Part shown: positions 15,698 through 25,779 of the stretch, piece after piece | How positions within the stretch are numbered: the first letter of the stretch is position 1 | How the letters are laid out: the number at the start of each line of letters is the position of its first letter | NCBI GenBank assembly: GCA_902805855.1 | Contig: CADCUJ010000039.1 | Location: 1 to 36,137, forward strand | Direction of reading: 5' to 3' | DNA length: 36,137 nt | DNA from: an uncultured Nocardioidaceae bacterium | GTDB taxonomy: Bacteria > Actinomycetota > Actinomycetes > Propionibacteriales > Nocardioidaceae | Notes under the pieces: model-generated | What the model was told of the DNA's origin: nothing | The model's database searches: none | What the model saw: the letters and a program-made list of their open reading frames with translations, nothing else | Program-made: the position numbers and the translations under genes

Positions 15698-17166
15698 CGG
15701 CCTACCCCCACCGGTGGAAGGCCCTTTCGGTCACCCTCGCCGCGGGCTTCATGACCCTGCTCGACATCACCATCGTGAACGTTGCACTTCCCTCCATCCA
15801 GCAGAGCCTCGACGCCTCCGCGGCAAGCATCCAGTGGGTGGTCTCCGGTTACGCGCTCACCTTCGGGGTGACCCTGGTCGCCGCCGGCCGGCTCGGTGAC
15901 CTGCTCGGCCGCAGGCGGATGTTCCTGGTGGCACTGACCGCGTTCATCCTCACCAGCGCCAGCGTCGGCGCCGCACCCAACGCCGAGCTCCTGGTCGCCG
16001 CCCGCCTGCTGCAAGGCGTGGCCGCGGGCATGCTCAACCCGCAGAACAGCGCACTGATCCAGCAGCTGTTCACCGGCGAGGAGCGGGCTCGGGCGTTCGG
16101 TGTGTTCGGCGCGACGGTCGGGGTCTCGACCGCCGTCGGCCCGGTCGCCGGCGGGCTGATCCTCGCGCTCCTGGGTCCCGACCTGGGGTGGCGGTTCGTC
16201 TTCTTGGTCAACGTCCCCATCGGCCTCGTCGCCCTGGTCCTCGCCGCTCGGCTCATCCCGCGGGCCCGGCCTCCCTCGCGGCCGCTGCGCTCCGAGCTCG
16301 ACCTTGCCGGCGCGCTGCTGCTCGGGCTGAGCGTGGTCTGCGTGCTGCTGCCGATGATCCAGGGCGAGGGCCGGCTCGCCACCGCGTGGTGGTTGGTGCT
16401 GCCGCTGGCACCGGTGTTCGGCGTGCTCTTCGTGCGATGGGAGGCCCAGGTCCGCGCGCGAGGCGGTGCCCCCGTGCTGGACGTCTCGCTGCTTCGCCAG
16501 GTCGACGGATACCGCTCCGGGGTGCTGCTCGGCACCGTCTACTTCTGCGGCTTCGGCGGCCTGTGGCTGGTGTTCTCGCTGTTCTTCCAGAACGGGCTGG
16601 GATACACGCCCCTGCAGACGGGGCTGATCAGCACCCCGTTCGCCCTCGGCTCCGCGCTCAGCGCGGTCTTCGCCGGGCGCCTCGTCGAGAGGTACGGGCG
16701 TCGACTCACCGTGGGCGGCCTGCTGATGCTCGTCTCCGGACTGATCACCCTTGCGATCGTCGTGGTGGCCGGCCCGCGCGAACAGATCGGGCTCGTCGCC
16801 CTGCTGCCGTTGTTGTGGGCTGGAGTCGGCGCCGGCGCCGTCGTGTCGCCCAACATCACGATGACCCTGGCGCACGTGCCGCCCGAGATGGGCGGGGCCG
16901 CGGCCGGGGCGCTGCAGACCGGCCAGCGGATCGGGACCGCGTTCGGCGCGGCGGCTCTGGCAGCGGCGCTCCAGGCCGGACTCTCGGTCACCGGCGGGAA
17001 CCACGTGCAGGCCTTCGCGGTGTCGATGGCATGCGCTGTGGTGCTGATGACAGCTGCGTTGGCGGTCGCAGTGTTCGAGCTTCGGCAGGGAGCAACGGGG
17101 CCGCCTCGGGACCAGGACCAGGCTCAGCGAGACCTGGCCGCCAGCTGCGACACGCAGCGCAGCTGA
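15694..17166 (+). CDS. MFS multidrug-type exporter (DHA2, 14-TM family)
   Basis: A 490-residue major facilitator with about 14 hydrophobic segments. Motif A is GRLGDLLGRRRMF after helix 2. The drug/proton-antiporter motif C is around GVSTAVGPVAGG in helix 5. TM1 carries LDITIVNVALPSIQ, which is typical of the EmrB/QacA (DHA2) drug:H+ antiporters. I choose the TTG at 15694, which overlaps the tldE stop and gives [11 protein letters not shown] before TM1. The open frame extends to 15613, but that part is encoded inside tldE and is not membrane-like. The substrate is unknown. The tail (RDQDQAQRDLAASCDTQRS) is cytoplasmic. It converges with the broken beta-lactamase-like gene with a 6-base gap. 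Confidence 0.88.
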   Translation: MTAYPHRWKALSVTLAAGFMTLLDITIVNVALPSIQQSLDASAASIQWVVSGYALTFGVTLVAAGRLGDLLGRRRMFLVALTAFILTSASVGAAPNAELLVAARLLQGVAAGMLNPQNSALIQQLFTGEERARAFGVFGATVGVSTAVGPVAGGLILALLGPDLGWRFVFLVNVPIGLVALVLAARLIPRARPPSRPLRSELDLAGALLLGLSVVCVLLPMIQGEGRLATAWWLVLPLAPVFGVLFVRWEAQVRARGGAPVLDVSLLRQVDGYRSGVLLGTVYFCGFGGLWLVFSLFFQNGLGYTPLQTGLISTPFALGSALSAVFAGRLVERYGRRLTVGGLLMLVSGLITLAIVVVAGPREQIGLVALLPLLWAGVGAGAVVSPNITMTLAHVPPEMGGAAAGALQTGQRIGTAFGAAALAAALQAGLSVTGGNHVQAFAVSMACAVVLMTAALAVAVFELRQGATGPPRDQDQAQRDLAASCDTQRS

Positions 17167-17172
17167 GCTGTC

Positions 17173-18503
17173 TCAGACCGCGCCCGGGATCGGCGACCGA
17201 GGATCGTAGGGCACCCGGGTGTAGATGAACGTCGCGCACTCCAGGTGGTTGACGCTGCCGTCCCGGTTGCGCACGACATGGAGTGTCTCGCCGAGGTGGT
17301 ACCCCTCGGTGCCGACGAAGTCGCCGTCCTCCCGCAACCGGAACTTGTAGGCCAGCACGCCGTTGCGCAGTCCCGTCACGACCACCTCACCGCCGGTGTA
17401 GCTGAAGGTGAAGCCGGTGTTGCCCCAGTGCCAGACACCGAGCACCTCGGTCACCGGCTCGGGAACCGTGGCGGCGGGCCGCCACCTGCGCGGGAACGCG
17501 GGCTCGTGCTCCTCGAGGATGTCCAGCAGGGCGACCGGCAGCATCCGCATGCCTGAGGTGCCGTTCGCCAGCACGGCTGCACCGGTCTCTCGTCGCCGGT
17601 CGACGTACAGACCGGCCAGGAACCCCGGCATCGAGCCGCCGTGCCCCACCAGCGTGCCGGACCCTCCGGCGACCAGCTGCAGTCCGAGCCCGTAGCCGCC
17701 GGCCAGACCGGTCGCTTCGGACCCCGACTGTGGGATCGCCATCTCCGCCAAGGTCGAGCCGGAGAGCACGCCGTCGCGCCCGTGGAGGAGGAACTCCACG
17801 TAGGTGGCCAGGTCCTCGAGGGTGCTCCACACCTGGCCGGCAGGCGCCATCGCTCCGGTGTCCATCGCGGGTTCTTCGGCAAGTGTGTCGGCGAAGGGGT
17901 GCACGCTGTAACCGGTGGCGGCCGGCTCCTGGCGAAGGTACGACGTGCGGCGCATGCCGAGTGGCCCCAGGATCCGGGCCTCGACCTGCTCCCACCAAGC
18001 GCCTCCACGGTGCCGGGCGACCACCTCTCCCAGCAGCGCCCACGCCAGGTTGCTGTAGTGGAACTGCTGGTCCGGTGGCAGCGGTGCCTTGGTGTCCTCG
18101 AGAGCGGCGGCCAGCTCGGCGAAGGCGACCCCGGGGCTGCGCTCCCACCACGTCCCGGGCGGTTCGGACGGCAAACCGCCCGCGTGCGACATCAGTGACC
18201 GGATGCTGCGCTCGCCGTAGGCGGTGCCGGGCAGGTGCTCGGCGAGCCGGTCGGCCAGGTCCAGCGCACCCTAGTCGAGCAGCTGCATCAACAGCACGGC
18301 CGTCATCGTCTTGGTGACCGAGCCGATCCGATACTGCAGGTCGACCGACGGCGCTGGCCCTCCGGTGTGCTCGCCGATCGCGCCGCTCCAGGCCAGGGCT
18401 CCGTCGCGGACCACGCCCGCCACCAGCGACGGCATCCGCGCTGCCGCCTGCTCCTGCGCGAGGCGATGGTCGAGCCGGTAGCCAGTGAGGTCACTGACCG
18501 GTC

Positions 18504-18507
<4 letters not shown>
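17173..18507 (-). pseudogene. Class C beta-lactamase-like serine hydrolase, interrupted by in-frame TAG
   Basis: Read through, the frame from ATG 18507 to 17173 encodes a complete serine hydrolase of the beta-lactamase class C / penicillin-binding family. SVTK (S63, K66) is the catalytic Ser-xx-Lys, followed by HYSNLAWALLGE (the Tyr-x-Asn motif), LVGHGGSMPG (HxG region) and a C-terminal beta-rich domain. Codon 79 is TAG (18273–18271), in the phrase MQLLD-stop-GALDLADRL, where most relatives would have Gln or Glu. There is no frameshift. The upstream fragment holds the nucleophile and the downstream fragment all other motifs, so neither piece alone could be active. Re-initiation at ATG 18192 would yield a 339-residue piece without SVTK. 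The ATG overlaps the gcvP stop (ATGA), so the gene is coupled to gcvP. A sequencing error or a recent nonsense mutation would both fit. Confidence 0.85.
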
Positions 18508-21401
<2,894 letters not shown>

Positions 21402-21472
21402 GGGAGGCTCCCTGCGGACTACTCGGCGAAGTGCGGCGGGCTCGCCTCCCCTTCTGTCGTTCCCGCGTAGGG

Positions 21473-21608
21473 CCTTTCAGAAGTGCCTCGTCCACGCGGT
21501 CCTTGGGCCTGAGAGGTTCCGGGGAGGATTTGCCCCTTCGGCGCCCCGTGCCGGGCTCCGGTCACCGGACTGGGTTGTCCGCCGTGCTCGGTTCGAGGAC
21601 TCTCCCGC
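21473..21608 (-). promoter_or_regulatory. Glycine riboswitch (gcvT motif) upstream of gcvP
   Basis: Read on the minus strand, the conserved features occur in order: GCGGGAGAG at the 5' end (P1/P2), a variable stem, GCGCCGAAGGGGCAA (the highly conserved glycine-binding core), GGAACCTCTCAGGC, CCAAGGACCGCGTGGACGAG, and CTGAAAGG closing the aptamer. It looks like a single aptamer with a short flanking stem rather than a full tandem pair. It ends 71 bases before the gcvP start. The segment between holds no U-tract terminator, so control is more likely at ribosome access. In known cases glycine binding turns gcv genes on. Confidence 0.9.
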
Positions 21609-21628
21609 ATGGGTTCGTCAGCACCCCC

Positions 21629-21654
21629 AACCTACCAGGGGGCCGGTCCGTCAA
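21629..21654 (-). promoter_or_regulatory. Putative promoter of the gcvP riboswitch transcript
   Basis: TAGGTT (21634–21629) is a good -10 whose predicted start, about 21622, lies just before the aptamer. TTGACG (21654–21649) overlaps the merR stop and resembles a -35, but the 14-base spacing is short. Confidence 0.4.
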
Positions 21655-22256
21655 CCCGTCAGCCGCTGCCTGCGGCGCACGGCCAGCTCGTCGTCGGAGA
21701 GCTCTGCTGCCTGACCCTGCTCGACGGCCTTCTCGCTGGGCAGCTCGGCCAGGGAGCCCTCGATCTCGCGCCAGACACCGCCGATGGCGATGCCGAAGAC
21801 ACCCTGCCCGCCCTGGAGCAGGTCGATGACCTCGTCGTTGCTGGTGCACTCGTAGACGCTGGCGCCGTCGCTCATCAAGGTGACCCGGGTGAGGTCGTCG
21901 GTCCCTCGCTCGCGCAGGTGATGCACCGCCGTGCGGATCTGCTGCAGCGAGATCCCGGCGTCGAGCAGCCGCTTGATGACCTTGAGCAGCAAGATGTCAC
22001 GGAAGGAGTAGAGGCGCTGGGTGCCGGAACCGGTGGCCCCGCGCACCGTCGGCTCGACCAGGCCGGTGCGTGCCCAGTAGTCGAGCTGACGGTAGGTGAT
22101 CCCAGCGGCGTTGCAGGCGGTCGGCCCGCGGTAGCCGGCGTCGTTCGGCAGCGGTGACAGCTCGTCGTCGAAGAGGAGCCCCTGCTCGTCGTGGGGCAGA
22201 TGTGCCGGCTCGGCGTCGAGCGACCTGTCGCCATTGCCTGAAACCATCAGACTCAC
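21651..22256 (-). CDS. MerR-family regulator (Rv1830-like)
   Basis: A 201-residue protein with a central MerR winged helix-turn-helix at about 45–115, including ITYRQLDYWARTGLVEP and LYSFRDILLLKVIKRLLDAG. A helical C-terminal half follows, with no clustered Cys for metal sensing. The N-terminal 45 residues are acidic and probably disordered. Its place between DUF151 and gcvP matches M. tuberculosis Rv1830 (established synteny). The start is GTG 22256 or the ATG at 22247, which has AAGGTGAG before it; I list the longer one. A 147-base leader separates it from DUF151 and contains a TTGAGG inverted repeat (22377–22395) that may be an operator. Confidence 0.9.
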   Translation of the reverse strand: MSLMVSGNGDRSLDAEPAHLPHDEQGLLFDDELSPLPNDAGYRGPTACNAAGITYRQLDYWARTGLVEPTVRGATGSGTQRLYSFRDILLLKVIKRLLDAGISLQQIRTAVHHLRERGTDDLTRVTLMSDGASVYECTSNDEVIDLLQGGQGVFGIAIGGVWREIEGSLAELPSEKAVEQGQAAELSDDELAVRRRQRLTG

Positions 22257-22376
22257 CTTCGCAGAGGGAACACACCCGTGGAGTTACAGCCGAGACACTC
22301 GCTGCCATCCCCAAGGTACGGCGCTGGCGCGGCGCCGGTCAACGAACACCGGCCGAGCCGCGGCGCGTGTCGCAAC

Positions 22377-22395
22377 CCTCAACTAGAGGTTGAGG
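22377..22395. promoter_or_regulatory. Candidate MerR-type operator: 19-bp inverted repeat
   Basis: CCTCAA-CTAGAGG-TTGAGG is a perfect 6-bp inverted repeat with a 7-base spacer, embedded in a longer CAACCCTCAA…TTGAGGTTG arrangement, with an extra adjacent TTGAGG half-site at 22397. Length and symmetry fit a MerR dimer site. It lies immediately after the DUF151 stop and upstream of merR. Confidence 0.5.
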
Positions 22396-22403
22396 TTGAG
22401 GTG

Positions 22404-22871
22404 CTACCGGCTCTCGAAGTCCTCCGGGGTCACGTGGTCGAGGAACTCGCGGAACTTCTCCACCTCGTCCTCCTGCTCGTCGGGGACGGCCAGACCCGCC
22501 TCGGCGAGGACGTCGTCGGCGCAGACGATCCGGGTGCCCGTGCGCAGAGCCAGCGCGATGCTGTCGGACGGCCGTGCGCTGACCTCGACGCCCGAGTCGA
22601 AGACCAGCAGGGCGTAGAAGACGCCGTCCTTCATCTCGGTGATCCGCACCTCGGACAGGTCGTTTCCGGTGGCGGCGAGCAGGTCCTTGATCAGGTCGTG
22701 GGTCAGCGGGCGCGGTGGCACCACACCTTGCTGGGCGAAGGCGATCGCAGTGGCTTCGACCGCACCGATCCAGATCGGCAGGTACCTGTCCCCCGAGACC
22801 TCGCGGAGCAAGACGATGGGCTGGTTCGAAGGCATCTCGACACGGACACCGATGACATCTACTTCGCGCAC
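22404..22871 (-). CDS. DUF151 bifunctional nuclease family protein (Rv1829-like)
   Basis: A 155-residue DUF151 protein. Family blocks are MREVDVIGVRVE, LPIWIGAVEATAIA, RPLTHDLIKDLL, FYALLVFDSGVEVSARPSDSIALALR and a Glu-rich C-terminus (PDEQEDEVEKFREFLDHV). Plant and Thermotoga relatives have been described as nucleases or as structural proteins of unclear function, so the activity here is uncertain. The position between the two MerR genes matches Rv1829. The start is GTG 22871; TAGGCT lies 7 bases upstream, so the mRNA is probably leaderless even though ftsR ends only 28 bases before it. Confidence 0.9.
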   Translation of the reverse strand: MREVDVIGVRVEMPSNQPIVLLREVSGDRYLPIWIGAVEATAIAFAQQGVVPPRPLTHDLIKDLLAATGNDLSEVRITEMKDGVFYALLVFDSGVEVSARPSDSIALALRTGTRIVCADDVLAEAGLAVPDEQEDEVEKFREFLDHVTPEDFESR

Positions 22872-22878
22872 GCCGCTC

Positions 22879-22884
22879 AGCCTA
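22879..22884 (-). promoter_or_regulatory. Leaderless -10 element of the DUF151 gene
   Basis: TAGGCT on the minus strand (22884–22879) ends 7 bases before the GTG at 22871, within the 28-base gap after ftsR. It would let DUF151 be expressed independently of garA–ftsR. Confidence 0.5.
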
Positions 22885-22899
22885 CTCCGCGAAGTCAGG

Positions 22900-23634
22900 T
22901 CATCGAACTGTGCCGAGCGCGGTCTTTATCAAACTCGCGTGCAGGCGGACCGACAATGCAGCCATCTGCTTGATCGCGTCCTCGGCGCGCGCCTTGGCGG
23001 CCGCGTCGCGGCTTCGTCGCATGGGTGCCACCACCTGCTCGACCAGGCCGACCTCACGATCTGCGGCGGTCTTGAACGCGCGCAGATGTCGCGGCTCGAG
23101 GCCGAACTCAGCCAGCTCACCGGCAGTCTTGGCGATCATCAGCGCATCGCCGTCGAAGTGGCTGGACCCGGCTCTCGTCCGGACCAGCCCGTAGGCCTCC
23201 AGCTGTTCGAGCAGCTGCTCCTCGATCTCCGCTGCGGAGATCAGCTCGGCCCGGGTGAGCCGCAGCTCGGAGTCCTCCGGCCCGAACGCGTCGGCGGTGG
23301 GATAGCCGTCTGCGGCCAGTACCACCCGGGGCACCGTCGGGCCGGCACCGGTTGCCTCAGGGGGTTCCATCCCCCGGTCGAAGGCGTCCAGATGCTCCTT
23401 GATCACCTTCAGCGGCAGGTAGCGCTCGCGCTGGCTGGTCAGCACATAGCGCAACCGGTCGACGTCGCGCTGAGAGAACTTCCGGTAGCCCGACGGCGTG
23501 CGTTCTGGCTCGATGAGCCCCTCGGCCTCGAGGAACCGGATCTTGGAGATGCTGACCTCGGGGAAGTCCGGCTTGAGCTGCGCGAGGACCTCCCCGATGC
23601 TCAGCCGAGCGCGGGAGGCGGCCGCTGCCTTCAC
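22900..23634 (-). CDS. ftsR: FtsR-like MerR-family regulator (Rv1828-like)
   Basis: A 244-residue protein whose N-terminal MerR helix-turn-helix (about 10–80) includes LSIGEVLAQL, ISKIRFLEAEGLIEP and YRKFSQRDVDRLRYVL. A helical C-terminal region with a second winged-helix-like part follows. It matches M. tuberculosis Rv1828; the Corynebacterium ortholog FtsR activates ftsZ (established for that genus). The gene name here rests on synteny and sequence type. Its GTG start overlaps the garA stop (GTGA), so the FHA signalling protein and this regulator are co-translated. Confidence 0.9.
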   Translation of the reverse strand: MKAAAASRARLSIGEVLAQLKPDFPEVSISKIRFLEAEGLIEPERTPSGYRKFSQRDVDRLRYVLTSQRERYLPLKVIKEHLDAFDRGMEPPEATGAGPTVPRVVLAADGYPTADAFGPEDSELRLTRAELISAAEIEEQLLEQLEAYGLVRTRAGSSHFDGDALMIAKTAGELAEFGLEPRHLRAFKTAADREVGLVEQVVAPMRRSRDAAAKARAEDAIKQMAALSVRLHASLIKTALGTVR

Positions 23635-24194
23635 CGCTGGCTGCCAACTCCTGAGTGGCTGGCGAAGTACACGAGCCGGTACTTGCCGATCTGCACCTCG
23701 TCCCCGCCCTGGAGGTCCACCTCGTCGATCCGATCGCGGTTCACGTAGGTGCCGTTGAGACTGCCTACATCGGCGACCCGGAACCCGTTCGGGCCTCGGC
23801 GGAACTCGGCGTGCCGGCGGGAGACGGTCACGTCGTCGAGGAAGATCTCACTGTCCGGATGCCGGCCCGCGGAGACCAGGTCGGTGTCCAGCAGGAATCG
23901 GCTGCCGGCGCTCGGACCCCGCTGCACCACCAGCAGCGCACTCCCTGCGGGCAGGGCATCGACGGCGGCGGCGTCGGCGTCGTTCAGCGAGCGCTCCTCC
24001 GACGGCTGGTCTGTGCCCTTGGACGGACCGCCGAACGTGATCGTCGAAGTGGTCTCCCCGGGCGTCTCCTGCCCGGCCTCGGGCCGATCGGACGAGTCGC
24101 CGTTGGGTTCCTCGGTGACCAGGCGGTGACCGCACCGTGAGCAGAATCGGGCGTCGTCCGGATTCTGTTTCCCGCAAGCGGTGCAGAACGGCAT
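23631..24194 (-). CDS. garA: GarA/OdhI-type FHA protein with N-terminal zinc ribbon
   Basis: A 187-residue protein. Residues 4–21 are a zinc ribbon (CTAC…CSRC: C4, C7, C18, C21). The ETTS phosphorylation motif follows at 47–50. An FHA domain spans about 88–178, with phosphopeptide-binding residues in GRHPDSE (R111), VSRRHAEF (S125, R126, H128) and GSLNGTYV (N147). Unphosphorylated GarA/OdhI inhibits 2-oxoglutarate dehydrogenase and shifts glutamate metabolism. Phosphorylation of the ETTS Thr by PknB/PknG makes it fold onto its own FHA domain and releases the enzyme (established for the family). The zinc ribbon is not part of mycobacterial GarA. The start ATG has AGGGGAGG upstream. It is followed by ftsR in a GTGA overlap. 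Confidence 0.93.
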   Translation of the reverse strand: MPFCTACGKQNPDDARFCSRCGHRLVTEEPNGDSSDRPEAGQETPGETTSTITFGGPSKGTDQPSEERSLNDADAAAVDALPAGSALLVVQRGPSAGSRFLLDTDLVSAGRHPDSEIFLDDVTVSRRHAEFRRGPNGFRVADVGSLNGTYVNRDRIDEVDLQGGDEVQIGKYRLVYFASHSGVGSQR

Positions 24195-24224
24195 CCTCGG
24201 CCTCCCCTGGGTTCGACCGCGCCC

Positions 24225-24240
24225 TCACCCGGCCGGGTGA
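24225..24240. repeat. 16-bp perfect palindrome in the garA leader
   Basis: TCACCCGGCCGGGTGA is fully self-complementary and lies in the 89-base gap between the gcvH stop and the garA start, upstream of the garA ribosome site. It could be an operator or a leader hairpin. No U-tract follows on either strand, so it is not a typical intrinsic terminator. Confidence 0.4.
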
Positions 24241-24277
24241 AGCCTCAAGCAGCAGTCGAGGTTGATGGTTGGACGGA

Positions 24278-24283
24278 AACCTA
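24278..24283 (-). promoter_or_regulatory. Putative -10 of the garA–ftsR transcript
   Basis: TAGGTT (24283–24278) directly follows the gcvH stop codon on the minus strand. It would start transcription near 24271, giving a leader of about 75 bases that contains the 16-bp palindrome. Confidence 0.35.
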
Positions 24284-24670
24284 TCAGGACTCGAGCGAGG
24301 CCTCGTAGGTCTTCGCGTCCATCAGTGCCTCGATCGCGGACGCGTCCGCCGGCTCGATCTCGTACAGCCACCCCTCACCGTAAGGGTCCGAGTTGACCAG
24401 CTCCGGGGTGGAGTCCAGCGACTCGTTGCGCGCGACGACCGTGCCGTTGACCGGTGCGTACACGTCGCTGACCGACTTCGTGGACTCCAGCTCGCCGACT
24501 GCCGAGCCGCTTTCGACCTCCACGTCGACCTCGGGCAGCGAGACGTAGACGATGTCACCGAGCGCGTCCTGGGCGAAGTGGGTGATCCCGACCCGCACCG
24601 AGCCCTCGACCTCGCCAGGCGATCTGATCCACTCGTGCTCGCTGGTGTACTTGAGGTCGTCGGGATACAC
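24284..24670 (-). CDS. gcvH: Glycine cleavage system H protein
   Basis: A 128-residue lipoyl carrier protein that shuttles the aminomethyl group between P-, T- and L-proteins of glycine cleavage. The lipoylated lysine is K65 in ELESTKSVSDVY. The N-terminal family block is YPDDLKYTSEHEW and the C-terminal block is NSDPYGEGWLYEIEP. The frame is open further upstream, but GTG 24670 with GGAGGAG about 6 bases before it gives the normal length and N-terminus. It sits between the DUF881 and garA genes, as Rv1826 does in M. tuberculosis, away from its partner gcvP and without a visible riboswitch of its own. Confidence 0.95.
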   Translation of the reverse strand: MYPDDLKYTSEHEWIRSPGEVEGSVRVGITHFAQDALGDIVYVSLPEVDVEVESGSAVGELESTKSVSDVYAPVNGTVVARNESLDSTPELVNSDPYGEGWLYEIEPADASAIEALMDAKTYEASLES

Positions 24671-24713
24671 GGTGCTCCTCCACGGAGGTCGGGCGGACGA
24701 GTTCGGGTGCAGG

Positions 24714-25454
24714 CTACTCCTGCTCGGTTGGCTCGGCGTACTCCGGCTCGTTCGGCTCCCGGACAGTCGAGATCTCGACCGCCTCGCGCTGCTCGACGCG
24801 CACCTGCCCCCCGATGGCCTCGCCCTCCACCTCGTCGATGAATCCGCCGGTGAAGTCGAGAGCCTGCGCGAGCGTGTTCGGTTCGCCGACCGCCTCGATG
24901 GTGTACGGCGGTGAGAGCTGTTGCCCGTCGACGACCACGCCGGCCTCACCGTCGGTGAGGGAGGTCTGCGCGACCACGCGGACCGTGTTGTTGATCTCGA
25001 TCGCTTCGGCGCCGGCGTCGCGCAGCTCCTCCAGGCCGTTCAGCAGCTGGTCGATGCCGACGCGGCCGGCCGGGGCGCGTACCTCGGCCACGATGCCGGG
25101 CCCCACCGCTGGCACCGTGCCGGCAAGGATGCTGAGAGCGGCGGCCTGCTCACGCGCCTCCTGCAGGGCCGCGTTGGAGCTGTCCGCGTCGTTGCGCAGC
25201 GAGCTCCGGGCCTCCTCGAGGTCGGCGATCTCGTTCTCGGCGCGCTCGGAGGCGAGGTTCAGCGAGTCGAGGAGCTGGATGAGGTCCTGCTGCCGCGCGC
25301 CGGCGAAGTTCGCGTCGCGGTCTTGGGACTGCACCTGCACGACGCTGGCGAAACCGACGATCGCGAGCAGGACGGCAGCGGTGACCTGTCCCCGCGAGAC
25401 CGGTCTGGTCAGGGCCTGCCGGAGCCGCTCGCGTCCGGTCTGCTGCTCAGGCAT
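24714..25454 (-). CDS. DUF881 membrane-anchored protein, second copy (Rv1825-like)
   Basis: A 246-residue protein with one membrane segment at about 24–40 and a coiled-coil stretch at about 55–105 (SLNLASERAENEIADLEEAR). A DUF881 domain follows, with VPAVGPGIVAEV and GLEELRDAGAEAIEINN, and then an acidic tail. Family members are paired with Sbp in actinobacteria; their function is not established, though the anchoring suggests an envelope or division role. The ATG start at 25454 overlaps the sbp stop by 8 bases, so translation is coupled. A 43-base gap with a strong ribosome site leads to gcvH. Confidence 0.9.
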   Translation of the reverse strand: MPEQQTGRERLRQALTRPVSRGQVTAAVLLAIVGFASVVQVQSQDRDANFAGARQQDLIQLLDSLNLASERAENEIADLEEARSSLRNDADSSNAALQEAREQAAALSILAGTVPAVGPGIVAEVRAPAGRVGIDQLLNGLEELRDAGAEAIEINNTVRVVAQTSLTDGEAGVVVDGQQLSPPYTIEAVGEPNTLAQALDFTGGFIDEVEGEAIGGQVRVEQREAVEISTVREPNEPEYAEPTEQE

Positions 25455-25779
25455 GGAACAGGTGGCGCCGGATCGCCGCGACGTTGGAGAAGATCCGGAT
25501 ACCGAGCACGACGATCACGCCGGTCGCCAGCTGTCCCCCGACGCCGAGCTTGTCGCCGAGGTAGACGATCAGTGCTGCGATCAGGACGTTGCTGATGAAC
25601 GAGACCACGAAGACCTTGTCGTCGAAGATGCCGTCGAGGAAGGCGCGCAGTGCACCGAAGACCGCGTCGAGCGCGGCAACGACGGCAATGGGAAGGTACG
25701 GCTCGAGGCCCAGCGGCACGTCCGGCTGGAGCAGGAGGCCGACGACGATGCCGAGCAGCAGTCCGAGCGCGGCGATCAT
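25447..25779 (-). CDS. sbp: Small basic protein Sbp (DUF1290) (Rv1824-like)
   Basis: A 110-residue, very hydrophobic protein with three or four membrane segments: MIAALGLLLGIVVGLLL, LPIAVVAALDAVFGALRAFL, FISNVLIAALIVYLGD and GVIVVLGIRIFSNVAAIR. The block AALDAVFGALRA and the C-terminal RIFSNVAAIRRHLF are characteristic. First named in Bacillus, where it lies near ftsA–ftsZ; its exact function is unknown. The frame is open upstream, but the ATG at 25779 overlaps the first DUF881 stop (ATGA) and gives the family length. It is flanked on both sides by DUF881 genes, which suggests a membrane complex of the three. Confidence 0.9.
   Translation of the reverse strand: MIAALGLLLGIVVGLLLQPDVPLGLEPYLPIAVVAALDAVFGALRAFLDGIFDDKVFVVSFISNVLIAALIVYLGDKLGVGGQLATGVIVVLGIRIFSNVAAIRRHLFHA

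Noticed and set aside
24671-24949. Long N-terminal extension of gcvH
   Set aside because: It reads antisense-like Ser/Arg-rich sequence through the DUF881 gene; GTG 24670 has a strong ribosome site and gives normal GcvH length.
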